A stretch of 64,000 nucleotides of DNA from Solimonas soli DSM 21787 (GCF_000474945.1 NZ_AXDW01000011.1:62001-126000); one strand, 5' to 3'; positions 44,119-57,294 are shown, numbered from the stretch's first letter. Notes: generated from the letters alone by a model not told the origin. Numbers and translations are program-made.

Positions 44119-44903
44119 GTCACATCATCGCCATCGCCAATCAGAAAGGCGGCGTCGGCAAGACGACGACGTCGATCAACCTTGCCGCCTCGCTGGCGGC
44201 GACCAAGCGCCGCGTGCTGCTCGTCGATCTCGACGCGCAGGGCAACGCGACCATGGGCGTCGGCGTCGACAAGAGCAGGCTGCGCCACAGCACGCGCGAC
44301 GTGCTGCTCGAGCAGGTCAAGATCCGCGAGGCGATCGTGCCGCTGCCCGATCTCGGCCTCTCGCTGTTGCCCGCCAACAGCGACATGACCGAGGCCGAGA
44401 TCAAGCTGCGCGATGTCGCGGTCGGCGATTTCGCGCTGAAGTCGGCGCTCGCCGAGGTCGCCGAGGACTTCGACTACGTGATTCTCGACTGCCCGCCGGC
44501 GCTGTCGAAGCTGACCGTCAACGCGCTGGTCGCCGCCGACGGCGTGCTGATCCCGATGCAGTGCGAGTACTACGCGCTCGAAGGCCTATCGGCGCTGATG
44601 GACACCGTGCAGAAGATCAAGCGCGTGATCAATCCGAAGCTCGAGATCGAGGGCCTGCTGCGCACGATGTTCGATCCGCGCAACAACCTCGCCAACGACG
44701 TTTCCGGCCAGCTCACCCAGCACTTCGGCGACAAGGTCTATCGCACCCTGGTGCCGCGCAACGTGCGTCTCGCCGAGGCGCCGAGCCACGGCCTGCCGGT
44801 GATGCTGTACGACGCGGCGTCGTCGGGCGCCAAGGCCTATCTCGCGCTGGCCGGCGAAGTGCTGCGGCGCCATGACGGCGGCCAGCTGCGCCTGCCGGCC
44901 TGA
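44115..44903 (+). CDS. parA: Chromosome partitioning ATPase ParA (Soj)
   Basis: A 262-residue deviant Walker-type ATPase that works with ParB on parS sites to segregate the origin. Deviant Walker A KGGVGKTTTSINLAASLA (about 11-28), LLVDLDAQGNATMGVG, switch region VILDCPPALSKLTVNALVAAD, and VPRNVRLAEAPSHGLPVMLYD. It starts in the ATGA overlap with rsmG. Length fits chromosomal ParA. ParB is encoded after one interposed gene. Confidence 0.96.
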   Translation: MSHIIAIANQKGGVGKTTTSINLAASLAATKRRVLLVDLDAQGNATMGVGVDKSRLRHSTRDVLLEQVKIREAIVPLPDLGLSLLPANSDMTEAEIKLRDVAVGDFALKSALAEVAEDFDYVILDCPPALSKLTVNALVAADGVLIPMQCEYYALEGLSALMDTVQKIKRVINPKLEIEGLLRTMFDPRNNLANDVSGQLTQHFGDKVYRTLVPRNVRLAEAPSHGLPVMLYDAASSGAKAYLALAGEVLRRHDGGQLRLPA

Positions 44904-44917
44904 CGCGCGCGTCGACG

Positions 44918-45823
44918 ATGCGCGTGCTGCTGCCGCTGCCGCGGCGCGACTACGATCCGAGCGAGGTCGCCATCAGCTGGCAGGTGCTGCGCGCGGCCGG
45001 CCACGAGGTGCGCTTCGCGACGCCGGACGGCGCGCCGGCGCAGGCCGATCCGGTCATGCTCGGCGGCGTCGGCCTCGATCCCTGGGGCTTCGTGCCCGGC
45101 CTGCGCCGGCTGCGCCTGCTCGGCCTCGCCCTGCGCGCGCAGCGGCCGGCGCGGCGCGCGCACGCGGCGCTGGTCGGCGATGCCGCCTTCCGGGCGCCGC
45201 TCCGCTACGAGTCGCTCGCCGCCGCCGACTTTGATGCCGTGCTGCTGCCCGGGGGACATGCGCGCGGCATGCGTGAATATCTGGAGAACGTGCTGCTGCA
45301 GACCGTCGTCGCCGACTGCTTCGACGCCGGCAAGCCGGTCGCCGCGATCTGCCACGGCGTCGTCCTCGCGGCGCGCAGCACCTCGGCGCGCACGGGTCGT
45401 TCGGTGCTGCACGGCCGCCGCACCACGGCCCTGACCTGGGCTTTCGAGAAGCGCGCCTGGGATCTGACGCGCTACGGCGCGCGTTTCTGGGACGCGGACT
45501 ACTACCGCACCTACCGCGAACAGGCGGGCGAGGCGCCGGGCCATCGCGGCGTGCAGCAGGAAGTGACGCGCGCGCTCGCCGACCCCGCGCACTTTCTCGA
45601 CGTCGCCGCCGACGCCCCGCAGCGCTGGCGCAAGACCAGCGGCCTGTTCCGTGACAGCCCGGACGACGCCACAGCGGCCTTCGTCGTGCGCGACGGCGTC
45701 TACGTTTCGGCGCGCTGGCCAGGCGACGTGCACACCTTCGCCCGCACTTTCGTGCAAGTATTGGCGGATTGGTCATCGTTGAAGGGTCGCGCAGGGCTGC
45801 CGGCCGCGGAGAACATGCAGTGA
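44918..45823 (+). CDS. DJ-1/PfpI-family protein interposed between parA and parB
   Basis: A 301-residue DJ-1/PfpI class-I glutamine-amidotransferase-like protein. Residues of the fold: RVLLPLPRRDYDPSEVAISWQVLRAAGHEVRFATPDG (with the conserved Glu in PSEV), DFDAVLLPGGHARGMREYL, and the nucleophile elbow AAICHG near residue 145. The C-terminal half (YGARFWDADYYRTYREQAGEAPGHRGVQQEV ... VRDGVYVSARWPGDVHTFARTF) is longer than in YajL/PfpI. It begins 14 bp after parA and its stop overlaps the parB start (GTGA), so parB translation is coupled to it. A glyoxalase, chaperone or hydrolase role cannot be decided. Confidence 0.85.
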   Translation: MRVLLPLPRRDYDPSEVAISWQVLRAAGHEVRFATPDGAPAQADPVMLGGVGLDPWGFVPGLRRLRLLGLALRAQRPARRAHAALVGDAAFRAPLRYESLAAADFDAVLLPGGHARGMREYLENVLLQTVVADCFDAGKPVAAICHGVVLAARSTSARTGRSVLHGRRTTALTWAFEKRAWDLTRYGARFWDADYYRTYREQAGEAPGHRGVQQEVTRALADPAHFLDVAADAPQRWRKTSGLFRDSPDDATAAFVVRDGVYVSARWPGDVHTFARTFVQVLADWSSLKGRAGLPAAENMQ

Positions 45824-46662
45824 GTGCAAAGAAGAGGGGGCTCGGTCGCGGCCTCGACGTGCTGCTGAGCAGCGTCGCCAACACGGTCGACGAGGAGGCC
45901 GGCGATCAGCTGCGCGAACTCGCGGTCGACGTGCTGCAGCCGGGCCGGCACCAGCCGCGCCGCCAGTTCGACGCCGCCGCGCTCGATGCGCTCGCCGAAT
46001 CGATCCGCGCGCAGGGCGTGGTGCAGCCGATCGTCGTGCGCGCGGTCGGTGGCGATCGCTACGAAATCGTCGCCGGCGAGCGTCGCTGGCGCGCCGCCAG
46101 GCAGGCCGGCCTCAAGACCGTGCCGGCGATCGTCAAGACGCTCGACGAGCAGGGTGCGATGGCGGTCGCGCTGGTCGAGAACATCCAGCGCGCCGATCTC
46201 AATGCGCTGGAAGAAGCCGAAGCGCTGCAAAAGCTGATCCGCGACTGCGGCCTCACGCACGAGGCGGCGGCGACGGCGGTGGGCCGCTCGCGCGCGCACG
46301 TCAGCAATCTGCTGCGCCTCATCGAGCTGAACGAGGACGTGCAGCAGCTGGTGCGCAACGGCCATCTCAGCTTCGGGCACGCCAAGGTGCTGCTCGGCGT
46401 CGAGGGCGCGCGGCAGTCCGCGCTGGCCAAGCTCGCCGTCGAAAAGCAGATGTCGGTGCGGCAGGTCGAAGCGCTCGTGCATGCCGACGGCAGCGCCCGC
46501 GTGCGTCCGGCGAAGGCACGCGCGCCGGCGCTGGAGCAGGAGATCGCGCAGAAGATCGGCCTGCCGGTGCGGCTGCAGCAGAATGACGCCGGCCGTGGCC
46601 GCCTGACCGTGAGCTTCAAGAGCGCCGACGAACTGCAGCGGCTGCTCGCCAGGCTCGCTTGA
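45820..46662 (+). CDS. parB: Chromosome partitioning protein ParB (Spo0J)
   Basis: A 280-residue parS-binding CTPase. Typical start SAKKRGLGRGLDVLLSSV, the box II/CTP region GERRWRAARQAGLKTVPAIV, VENIQRADLNALEEAEALQKLI, the helix-turn-helix THEAAATAVGRSRAHVSNLLRLIEL, and the C-terminal dimerisation end LTVSFKSADELQRLLARL. GTG 45820 is used, overlapping the previous stop, with GGAG upstream; this fits the conserved N-terminus. No consensus parS palindrome was noticed nearby. Confidence 0.95.
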   Translation: MSAKKRGLGRGLDVLLSSVANTVDEEAGDQLRELAVDVLQPGRHQPRRQFDAAALDALAESIRAQGVVQPIVVRAVGGDRYEIVAGERRWRAARQAGLKTVPAIVKTLDEQGAMAVALVENIQRADLNALEEAEALQKLIRDCGLTHEAAATAVGRSRAHVSNLLRLIELNEDVQQLVRNGHLSFGHAKVLLGVEGARQSALAKLAVEKQMSVRQVEALVHADGSARVRPAKARAPALEQEIAQKIGLPVRLQQNDAGRGRLTVSFKSADELQRLLARLA

Positions 46663-46826
46663 AAAAGCCGGGCCGAACGCGCGGCGGCGAACGCACTCTT
46701 TCAGTGCCGGACGCGCCCTGCATCGCGTGATCATTCGCGGCGCGCGGCGGCATCGGCAGTGACGGTTCATCCCCAGAACGGTCGGCGCCGAAAGCCGCGT
46801 TGTATCAAGGCTGACACACTCGTCAT

Positions 46827-46842
46827 GTGACCCATCGGTCAC
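46827..46842. promoter_or_regulatory. Inverted repeat upstream of the atp promoter
   Basis: GTGACC-CATC-GGTCAC, a perfect 6-bp inverted repeat 23 bp upstream of the -35 box at 46865. Possibly an operator of the atp operon. The half-site spacing does not fit CRP or FNR. Confidence 0.35.
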
Positions 46843-46864
46843 GTCAATAAAAGCTATGACTCCC

Positions 46865-46894
46865 TTGCCCGGCGAATTCATCAGCCGCTATACT
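46865..46894 (+). promoter_or_regulatory. Sigma-70 promoter of the atp operon
   Basis: TTGCCC and TATACT separated by 18 bp; predicted transcript start near 46901, 41 bases before atpI. It lies in the 280-bp gap after parB, which is otherwise free of genes. Confidence 0.65.
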
Positions 46895-46941
46895 CTCTGC
46901 GATTGATTGGTGCGACGCACCAAGCTGGCTCGCAGCAAGAA

Positions 46942-48097
<1,156 letters not shown>

Positions 48098-48160
48098 AGT
48101 TTCGATCGGCGGCACCGCAGTAACTAGAACGTTTTCCACCACGCAACACGACGGAGTTAG

Positions 48161-48436
<276 letters not shown>

Positions 48437-48474
48437 GCCTCGTTCCCCCGTCTCCACTCACAGGAGCTTAGCCC

Positions 48475-48948
48475 ATGCAGGCAAGCATCCCGTCGATCGT
48501 CGGCCAGATGATCGTGTTCTTCTTGTTCGTGTTCATCACGATGAAGTACATCTGGCCGCCCATCACGAAGGCGCTCGAGGAGCGTCGTACCAAGATCGCC
48601 GAGGGCCTCGCGGCCGCCGAGAAGGGTGCGCGCTCGCTGCAGGACGCGTCGCTGAAGAGCGAGGAAGCGCTGAAGGAAGCCCGCGTGCAGGCGCAGGACA
48701 TCCTCGCCGCCGCCAACAAGCAGGCCGCGCAGCTGGTCGAGCAGGCCAAGGGCACGGCGCAGGCGGAAGCCGAACGCATCGTCGCCCGGGCGCACGAGGA
48801 AGTGCAGCGTGAAGTCGCCCATGCCCGCGAAGAACTGCGCAAGCAGGTCGGCGAGCTGGCGGTGGCCGGCGCGGCGAAGATCCTCAAGCGCGAGATCGAC
48901 ACCAAGGCGCACGCCGACGTGTTGAACGAGCTCGCGGCGAAGATCTAA
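48475..48948 (+). CDS. atpF: ATP synthase subunit b (Fo)
   Basis: The peripheral stalk, 157 residues: one N-terminal membrane helix ([31 protein letters not shown]) and a long charged coiled coil ([33 protein letters not shown]). Good match to proteobacterial b subunits in length and in the KYIWPP turn. Confidence 0.95.
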   Translation: MQASIPSIVGQMIVFFLFVFITMKYIWPPITKALEERRTKIAEGLAAAEKGARSLQDASLKSEEALKEARVQAQDILAAANKQAAQLVEQAKGTAQAEAERIVARAHEEVQREVAHAREELRKQVGELAVAGAAKILKREIDTKAHADVLNELAAKI

Positions 48949-48959
48949 GGCGCAAGGTC

Positions 48960-49496
48960 ATGGCGGACTACAGCACGACGGCGCACCCGTACGCGAAGGC
49001 GGTTTTCGAACTGGCGCGCGACAGCGGCGGCTACAAGGCCTGGAGCGATGCGCTGCAGGCCATCGCGGCCCTGTTCGGCGATGCCAGGGTCGCGGCGCTG
49101 GCGACGAATCCGGCGCTGTCGCGCACGGATCTGGCCGCGGCGCTGGCGCAGGCCCTGTCCGGCAAGGTGCCGAACGAGGCCGTATCGCTGGTCCGCCTGC
49201 TGGTCGAGAACGGCCGCCTGCCGGCGATCGCCGCGATCGCCGAGCAGTACGAAGCGCTGCGCGCCGAGGCCGAGCGTCGCGTCGAGGTCGAAATCACCTC
49301 GGCGGCGCCGGTCGAGCCGGCACAGCAGGACAAGCTGGCGACGGCGGTGAGGCGGAAGCTGGCGCGCGACGTCGTGATCAGCTGGAAGACCGATCCGGCG
49401 CTGATCGGCGGTGCGGTGATCCGCGCCGGCGACCTGGTGATCGATGGTTCGGTGACGGGTGAGCTGGAACGGCTGAAGACCGCCGTAGTGCAGTGA
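48960..49496 (+). CDS. atpH: ATP synthase subunit delta (F1)
   Basis: The stalk-to-F1 connector, 178 residues: STTAHPYAKAVFELARDSGGYKAWSDAL at the N-terminus, the family signature in the last third, DPALIGGAVIRAGDLVIDGSVTGELERLKTAV. Eleven bases after atpF. Confidence 0.95.
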   Translation: MADYSTTAHPYAKAVFELARDSGGYKAWSDALQAIAALFGDARVAALATNPALSRTDLAAALAQALSGKVPNEAVSLVRLLVENGRLPAIAAIAEQYEALRAEAERRVEVEITSAAPVEPAQQDKLATAVRRKLARDVVISWKTDPALIGGAVIRAGDLVIDGSVTGELERLKTAVVQ

Positions 49497-49540
49497 GACG
49501 GGCGCGCTAAAGCGCCGACTATTTTCAGGAATCGGTTCCT

Positions 49541-51094
<1,554 letters not shown>

Positions 51095-51147
51095 AGATGC
51101 GAGCAGCGTGGAGGGGCCCCGCGCAGCGGGGATCTGGCGTAGCGAGA

Positions 51148-51177
51148 CAGCGCGAGCGTCGCGACACGCTCGCGCTG
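51148..51177. repeat. Large hairpin in the atpA-atpG gap
   Basis: CAGCGCGAGCGT and ACGCTCGCGCTG form a perfect 12-bp stem with loop cgcgac. A smaller CCCCGC-gca-GCGGGG hairpin lies just upstream (51118-51132). No T-run. Possibly a REP-type element that affects mRNA stability between the two genes. Confidence 0.6.
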
Positions 51178-51200
51178 CACAGCGAGGCAGGAGTGTAGCG

Positions 51201-52061
51201 ATGGCCGGCGCCAAGGAAATCCGCACCAAGATCAAGAGCGTCAAGAACACGCAGAAGATCACGCGCGCGATGGAAAAAGTCGCCATGTCGAAAATGCGCA
51301 AGGCGCAGGATCGCATGGCGGCCGCCCGTCCGTACGCGGAGCGTCTGCGTCGCACGCTCGGTCATCTGGCGCAAGCGAAGCTCGAAGTGAAGCATCCGTT
51401 CATGGTCGAGCGCGGGGTCAAGCGCGTCGCGATCCTCGTCGTGTCGACCGACCGTGGCCTGTGCGGCGGTCTCAACATGAACGCCTTCCGCGCCACGGTG
51501 CGGACCATCCGCGAGTGGCAGGCCAAGGGCGTCGAGACCGATCTCGTGCTGATCGGCAACAAGGCCATCGCCTTCTTCAAGCGCGTCGGCGGCAAGGTGC
51601 TGGCGACCGCCTCGCAGCTCGGCGACCGCCCGCAGCTCGAACAGCTGATGGGCGTGATCAAGGTGCTGTCCGATGCCTACCGCGACGGCCAGGTCGATCG
51701 CGTGTACCTGGTTGCCAACCAGTTCGTCAACACGATGACGCAGCGCGCCGACGCGGTGCAGCTGCTGCCGGTGCAGCCGGTGAAGTCGGAAGGCCTGCTC
51801 GAGCACTGGGACTACATCTACGAGCCGGACGCGGCCGAGCTGCTCGATACGGTGCTGACGCGCTATGTCGAATCGCAGATCTACCAGGCGGTCATCGAGA
51901 ACGCGGCGTCCGAGCAGTCGGCGCGCATGGTGGCGATGAAGGCGGCGAGCGACAACGCCGGCAAGATCATCAACTCGCTGCAGCTGCAGTACAACAAGGC
52001 GCGCCAGGCCAGCATCACCAAGGAACTGGCGGAAATCGTCGGCGGCGCGGCGGCGGTTTGA
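51201..52061 (+). CDS. atpG: ATP synthase subunit gamma (F1)
   Basis: The central rotor shaft, 286 residues: [35 protein letters not shown] at the start, [16 protein letters not shown] in the middle and [53 protein letters not shown] at the end. ATG 51201 follows CAGGAG; the frame is open upstream through the repeat-bearing spacer but that part is not conserved. Confidence 0.96.
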   Translation: MAGAKEIRTKIKSVKNTQKITRAMEKVAMSKMRKAQDRMAAARPYAERLRRTLGHLAQAKLEVKHPFMVERGVKRVAILVVSTDRGLCGGLNMNAFRATVRTIREWQAKGVETDLVLIGNKAIAFFKRVGGKVLATASQLGDRPQLEQLMGVIKVLSDAYRDGQVDRVYLVANQFVNTMTQRADAVQLLPVQPVKSEGLLEHWDYIYEPDAAELLDTVLTRYVESQIYQAVIENAASEQSARMVAMKAASDNAGKIINSLQLQYNKARQASITKELAEIVGGAAAV

Positions 52062-52071
52062 AAGACTAAAT

Positions 52072-52165
52072 AACCACAGATTTCACAGATCACACACAGA
52101 TGAACGAATCCATCTTTGTGGTTCTTAGCAATGTGAAATCTGTGAAATCTGTGAAATCTGTGGTT
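52072..52165. repeat. MITE-like inverted repeat in the atpG-atpD gap
   Basis: AACCACAGATTTCACAGAT (52072-52090) is repeated as its exact complement at 52147-52165, a perfect 19-bp terminal inverted repeat. The right arm adds three tandem copies of tgtgaaatct. An inner CACAGATG/CATCTTTGTG pairing lies between them. The element is strikingly AT-rich against its surroundings and has no coding capacity. Confidence 0.8.
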
Positions 52166-52168
52166 TAA

Positions 52169-53584
<1,416 letters not shown>

Positions 53585-53610
53585 TCGGCCGTCAGGCCGG
53601 GAGACCGTAA

Positions 53611-54033
53611 ATGCCACAACTTCACGTCGACATCGTTTCCGCCGAAGGCCACATCCACTCGGGCGAGGCGCAGATGGTGTTCGCGCCGGCGGAAATGGGT
53701 GAGGTCGGCATCGCGCCGCGTCACGCGCCGCTGCTGACCCGCCTCAAGCCGGGCACGCTGCGCGTGAAGACGCCGGACGGCCAGGAATTGCCGTTCTTCG
53801 TCAGCGGCGGCATCCTCGAGGTGCAGCCCTATCTCGTCACCGTGCTCGCCGACGCGGCGTTGCACGGCAAGGACATCGACGAGGCGGCGGCGCTGAAGGC
53901 CAAGCAGGAGGCCGAGGAAAAGCTGGCCGGCGCCAAGACCAAGACCGATCTCGCCAAGGCGCAGATGGAACTGGTCGAAGCCGCTGCCCGCCTCGAGTTC
54001 GTGCGCAAGCTCAACGCGCCGCATCATCACTGA
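53611..54033 (+). CDS. atpC: ATP synthase subunit epsilon (F1)
   Basis: The inhibitory rotor subunit, 140 residues: HVDIVSAEGHIHSGEAQMVFAPAEMGEVGIAPRHAPLLTRLKPG, then the C-terminal helical hairpin (EAAALKAKQEAEEKLAGAKTKTDLAKAQMELVEAAARLEFVRKL) that can block rotation. Last gene of the atp operon. Confidence 0.96.
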   Translation: MPQLHVDIVSAEGHIHSGEAQMVFAPAEMGEVGIAPRHAPLLTRLKPGTLRVKTPDGQELPFFVSGGILEVQPYLVTVLADAALHGKDIDEAAALKAKQEAEEKLAGAKTKTDLAKAQMELVEAAARLEFVRKLNAPHHH

Positions 54034-54055
54034 AGCGGAATGCGGGTGGTTTGCG

Positions 54056-54081
54056 AAAGGGCGCCGCACGGCGCCCTTTTT
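54056..54081 (+). terminator. Terminator of the atp operon
   Basis: AAAGGGCGCC and GGCGCCCTTT with loop gcac, then more T. It lies 22 bp after the atpC stop. Confidence 0.92.
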
Positions 54082-54149
54082 CGTTGCGGCCCGGTTCGCC
54101 GTCGCCGCGCCGCACTATGATCGGCGCATCGCTGGGGCGGGGGCGCGAG

Positions 54150-54968
54150 ATGACGACATCAGATCAGGACAGCTGCCGCAATTGCGGAACGCCGCTCGGC
54201 GACCGTTACTGTCCGCACTGCGGGCAGCCGGCGCGCATCGCCATTCCGAGCGCCCGCCAGTTCCTCCGCGACTTCGCCGACAAGTCGCTGGCGCTGCAGG
54301 CACGGCTGCCGCTGACCCTGCGGGCCCTGCTGAGCCCCGGGCAGCTCACCGTCGACTACCTCGACGGCCGCCGCGAGCGCTATCTGAAGCCGCTCAATCT
54401 CTACGTCGCCGTGAGCGTGCTGTTCTTTCTGCTGCTCAGCGCGGTGCCCGGCATCGACGTGCGCATCGGCTGGACCCTGGAGATCGAGACGAAAGCCGAA
54501 GCGCGCTCGACGATCGCCGCCGACAGCGGCATCGCGGCGCTCGACGGTCGCGTCGCAGCCTTCGCGCGCCTGCCGCCGCAGCGACAGCAGCGCGTGCTGC
54601 GCGACGGCATGATCCGCAACGCGCCGCGCGTGCTGTTCGTGCTCGTGCCGCTGTTCGCCTTGCTGCTCCATCTGCTGGTGCGCGGGCGCTACTACGGCGA
54701 GCATCTGCTGTTCGCGCTGCACTTCCATGGCTTCGCCTTCCTCGCCCTGCTGCCGGGTCTCGTGCCGTGGCCGCAGCCGGCGCACGACGTCATCAACGAC
54801 CTGATCAACGTCGTGATCGTCGGCTACCTGTTCTTCGCCCTGCGCCGCGTCTACGGCGGCGGGCTCGTGCCGACCGCCGCGCGGACGGCGATCATCGTCG
54901 CTGTCTACGTCGCCGCGCTGACGGGCGCGACGCTGCTGGGCGTGATCGCCGCCCTGCGTTCCGCCTAG
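54150..54968 (+). CDS. DUF3667-type membrane protein with zinc ribbon
   Basis: A 272-residue protein. The N-terminus is a zinc ribbon, CRNCGTPLGDRYCPHCGQ (four Cys), followed by SARQFLRDFADKSLALQARLPLTLRALLSPGQLTVDYLDGRRERYLKPLNLYVAVSVLFFLL, which is the DUF3667 core. About four more membrane helices follow. ATG 54150 chosen since it precedes the ribbon; the frame opens at 54051. Function unknown. It sits between the atp terminator and glmU. Confidence 0.8.
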   Translation: MTTSDQDSCRNCGTPLGDRYCPHCGQPARIAIPSARQFLRDFADKSLALQARLPLTLRALLSPGQLTVDYLDGRRERYLKPLNLYVAVSVLFFLLLSAVPGIDVRIGWTLEIETKAEARSTIAADSGIAALDGRVAAFARLPPQRQQRVLRDGMIRNAPRVLFVLVPLFALLLHLLVRGRYYGEHLLFALHFHGFAFLALLPGLVPWPQPAHDVINDLINVVIVGYLFFALRRVYGGGLVPTAARTAIIVAVYVAALTGATLLGVIAALRSA

Positions 54969-54993
54969 GGCCGGGTCGCTCTACACTTTCGAT

Positions 54994-56385
54994 ATGAAAG
55001 CGAAATCCGCACCGTTGCACGCCATCATTCTCGCCGCGGGCCAGGGCACGCGCATGAAGAGCGCCAAGCCGAAGGTCCTGCACGAGCTCGGCGGCAAGGC
55101 CATGCTCGGCCACGTCGTCGACCGCGCGCGCGAACTCGGCGCGGCCGGCATTCACGTCGTCGTCGGCCACGGCGCCGCGCAGGTGCGTGACTGGGCGGCC
55201 GCGCATTACGGCGAGGGCGCGCTGCGCTGGGCCGAGCAGCGCGAGCAGAAAGGCACCGCGCACGCCGTGCAGCAGGCCATGCCGCAGATTCCGGACGGCG
55301 CGCAGGTGCTCGTGCTGTACGGCGACGTGCCGCTGGTTTCCGTCGCCACGCTGCGCGAGCTGGTCACGGCCGGCGCGAGGACGCTGGCGGTGGCGACCGT
55401 CGAACTCGCCGATCCGTTCGGCTACGGCCGCATCCTGCGCGATCGCGGCCGGCGCGTGACCGGCATCGTCGAAGAGAAGGACGCGACGCCGCGCCAGCGG
55501 GCGATCCGCGAGATCAACACCGGGCTGCTCGCCGTGCCGGCGAAAAGGCTGCGCGGCTGGCTGGCGAAAGTGAAGAACGGCAACGCCAAGGGCGAGTACT
55601 ACCTGACCGACATCGTGGCCATGGCGGCGAAGGGCGGCCTGAAGGTGGCGACCGTGGCCGCGCATGCCGCCGAGGTCGAGGGCGCCAATGACCGCGCCCA
55701 GCTCGCGCGCCTAGAGCGCGTGCTGCAGCAGCGCCAGGCCGCGGCGCTGCTGCAGGCCGGCGTCGCGCTGCTCGACCCGGCGCGCTTCGACCTGCGCGGC
55801 GCGCTGCGCTGCGGACGCGACGTGACGATCGACGTCGGCTGCGTGTTCGAAGGCGAGGTGACGCTTGGCGACGACGTGAAGATCGGCCCGCACTGTGTGC
55901 TGCGCAACGTCACGCTCGGCGCCGGCAGCGTCGTGCACGCGCATTCGGTGCTCGACGGCTGCACCGCCGAGCACGACTGCGTGATCGGCCCGTTCGCGCG
56001 CGTGCGGCCGACGACGCGGCTCGCCGCCGGCAGTCACGTCGGCAACTTCGTCGAAGTGAAGAATGCCGCGCTCGGTGCCGGTACCAAGGCCAATCATCTC
56101 GCTTACGTCGGCGATGCCCGCGTCGGTGCGCGCACCAACATCGGCGCCGGCGTCATCACCTGCAACTACGACGGCGCCAGCAAGCACGTCACCACGATCG
56201 GCGACGACGTCTTCGTCGGCTCGGACACCCAGCTGGTGGCGCCGGTCACGGTGCACGACGGCGCGACGATCGGCGCCGGTTCGACGATCACGCGCGACGT
56301 GCCGGCCGGCGGCCTGACGATCGCGCGGGCGCGCGAGCAGAAAACCCTGGCCGGCTGGCAGCGGCCGAAGAAGCAGCCGAAGTAG
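54994..56385 (+). CDS. glmU: Bifunctional UDP-N-acetylglucosamine synthesis enzyme GlmU
   Basis: Makes UDP-GlcNAc for peptidoglycan and LPS: acetylates GlcN-1-P and adds UMP. 463 residues. N-terminal pyrophosphorylase motif ILAAGQGTRMKSAKPKVLHELGG, then LYGDVPLV and EINTGLLAVP. C-terminal left-handed beta-helix with hexapeptide repeats (VTLGAGSVVHAHSVLDGC; GPFARVRPTTRLAAGSHVGNFVEVKN) and the catalytic region LAYVGDARVGARTNIGAGVITCNYDG. It usually neighbours glmS, which here follows after a three-gene inverted block. Confidence 0.96.
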   Translation: MKAKSAPLHAIILAAGQGTRMKSAKPKVLHELGGKAMLGHVVDRARELGAAGIHVVVGHGAAQVRDWAAAHYGEGALRWAEQREQKGTAHAVQQAMPQIPDGAQVLVLYGDVPLVSVATLRELVTAGARTLAVATVELADPFGYGRILRDRGRRVTGIVEEKDATPRQRAIREINTGLLAVPAKRLRGWLAKVKNGNAKGEYYLTDIVAMAAKGGLKVATVAAHAAEVEGANDRAQLARLERVLQQRQAAALLQAGVALLDPARFDLRGALRCGRDVTIDVGCVFEGEVTLGDDVKIGPHCVLRNVTLGAGSVVHAHSVLDGCTAEHDCVIGPFARVRPTTRLAAGSHVGNFVEVKNAALGAGTKANHLAYVGDARVGARTNIGAGVITCNYDGASKHVTTIGDDVFVGSDTQLVAPVTVHDGATIGAGSTITRDVPAGGLTIARAREQKTLAGWQRPKKQPK

Positions 56386-56407
56386 GCGCCGACGGCGGCG
56401 CGCCGCC

Positions 56408-56872
56408 TCACTCGTCGCGCGGTTCCTGCAAGGCGTCGCGCGCCGGCGCGGCGTCGATCGGCGCGGCGGGCTTGCTGCCGATGCCCTTGCGCAGCTCGCG
56501 GCCGACCGCCTTGTTGAGCCCGCTCAGGGCGGCGTAGATGCCCTCGCTGATCGCGTCGTGCACCTGCCGCACCACCCGCGTCGGCACCGCGGTCGGCGGA
56601 ATGGCTTCGAGGATCGAGAACGGGATGTCGGCGATGCCCATGTGCACGGCCTTGACCATCGACACGCCGGTGTCGGCGGCGTGCTCGACCAGTTCCTGTC
56701 CGTCGCGCCAGTCGACCAGGGCGGTGAGCCGCGCCTCCTGCTCGCGACCGCGCGCCTCGGCGGCGGTGATCGCCAGTTCGAGCGCGGCGAGCTGGCGCCC
56801 GACGCGCCAGGCGAGCGCCGCGCCTGCGCCGGCGGTGCCGAGCAAGGCGAGCAGCGCCAGTTCAATCCACAT
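56408..56872 (-). CDS. Hypothetical single-pass membrane protein
   Basis: A 154-residue protein: one N-terminal membrane helix (LALLALLGTAGAGAALAWRVG), a helical stretch (LAALELAITAAEARGREQEARLTALVDW), a middle part with GVSMVKAVHMGIADIPFSILEAIPPTAVPTRVVRQVHDAISEGIYAALSGLNKAVGRELRKG, and a disordered tail. Not recognised. Its start overlaps the end of another small membrane-protein gene, so the two form a pair. Low sequence complexity is not seen in the middle, which supports a real gene. Confidence 0.65.
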   Translation of the reverse strand: MWIELALLALLGTAGAGAALAWRVGRQLAALELAITAAEARGREQEARLTALVDWRDGQELVEHAADTGVSMVKAVHMGIADIPFSILEAIPPTAVPTRVVRQVHDAISEGIYAALSGLNKAVGRELRKGIGSKPAAPIDAAPARDALQEPRDE

Positions 56873-57197
56873 GGCAGATGCGCACGCGCGCCTCGACGCC
56901 GTGCTTGGCGATTTCCGTGCGCAGGATGCTGCTGGTCTGCTGGTAGACGATGCGTTCGATCACGCGCGGGGCGAGCCGCGCGCCGATGGCGGCGACCGCG
57001 ACGCGCTGGGTGGCGAGTTCGAAGGGATTGAGAATCTCGACCGTGATCAGCGGCCGCGCGCTGCCGTCCGGCGGCAAGGCCGCGGCGAGGCTGGCGCGCG
57101 CGTGCAGCGCGCGCACACGCCGCTGCATGCGCAGCAGCAGGACGAGCGTGGCCAGCCACGCGAGCCCGGTCGCGGCGATCAGCATCCACAGCAGCAT
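56862..57197 (-). CDS. Hypothetical small membrane-anchored protein
   Basis: A 111-residue protein: N-terminal helix MLLWMLIAATGLAWLATLVLLLRMQRRVRALHARA, then SARPLITVEILNPFELATQRVAVAAIGARLAPRVIERIVYQQTSSILRTEIAKHGVEARVRICHVD. The soluble part looks folded (mixed strands and helices). Not recognised. It overlaps the next minus-strand gene by 11 bp. Start ATG 57197; ATG 57185 in frame is an alternative. Confidence 0.6.
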   Translation of the reverse strand: MLLWMLIAATGLAWLATLVLLLRMQRRVRALHARASLAAALPPDGSARPLITVEILNPFELATQRVAVAAIGARLAPRVIERIVYQQTSSILRTEIAKHGVEARVRICHVD

Positions 57198-57294
57198 GCG
57201 ACGTCTCCCGGTGCGGCCGCGACGCGACGGCCGGCGCTCATACGATAAGCGCCGGAAGCCGCGCACTCCAGCCGCCCGCCCCCGCGTTGCGCGA

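Noticed and set aside
46826-46843. CRP/FNR-like site before the atp operon
   Set aside because: TGTGA and TCACG are spaced by eight bases instead of six, so it does not fit CRP; kept only as a generic palindrome.
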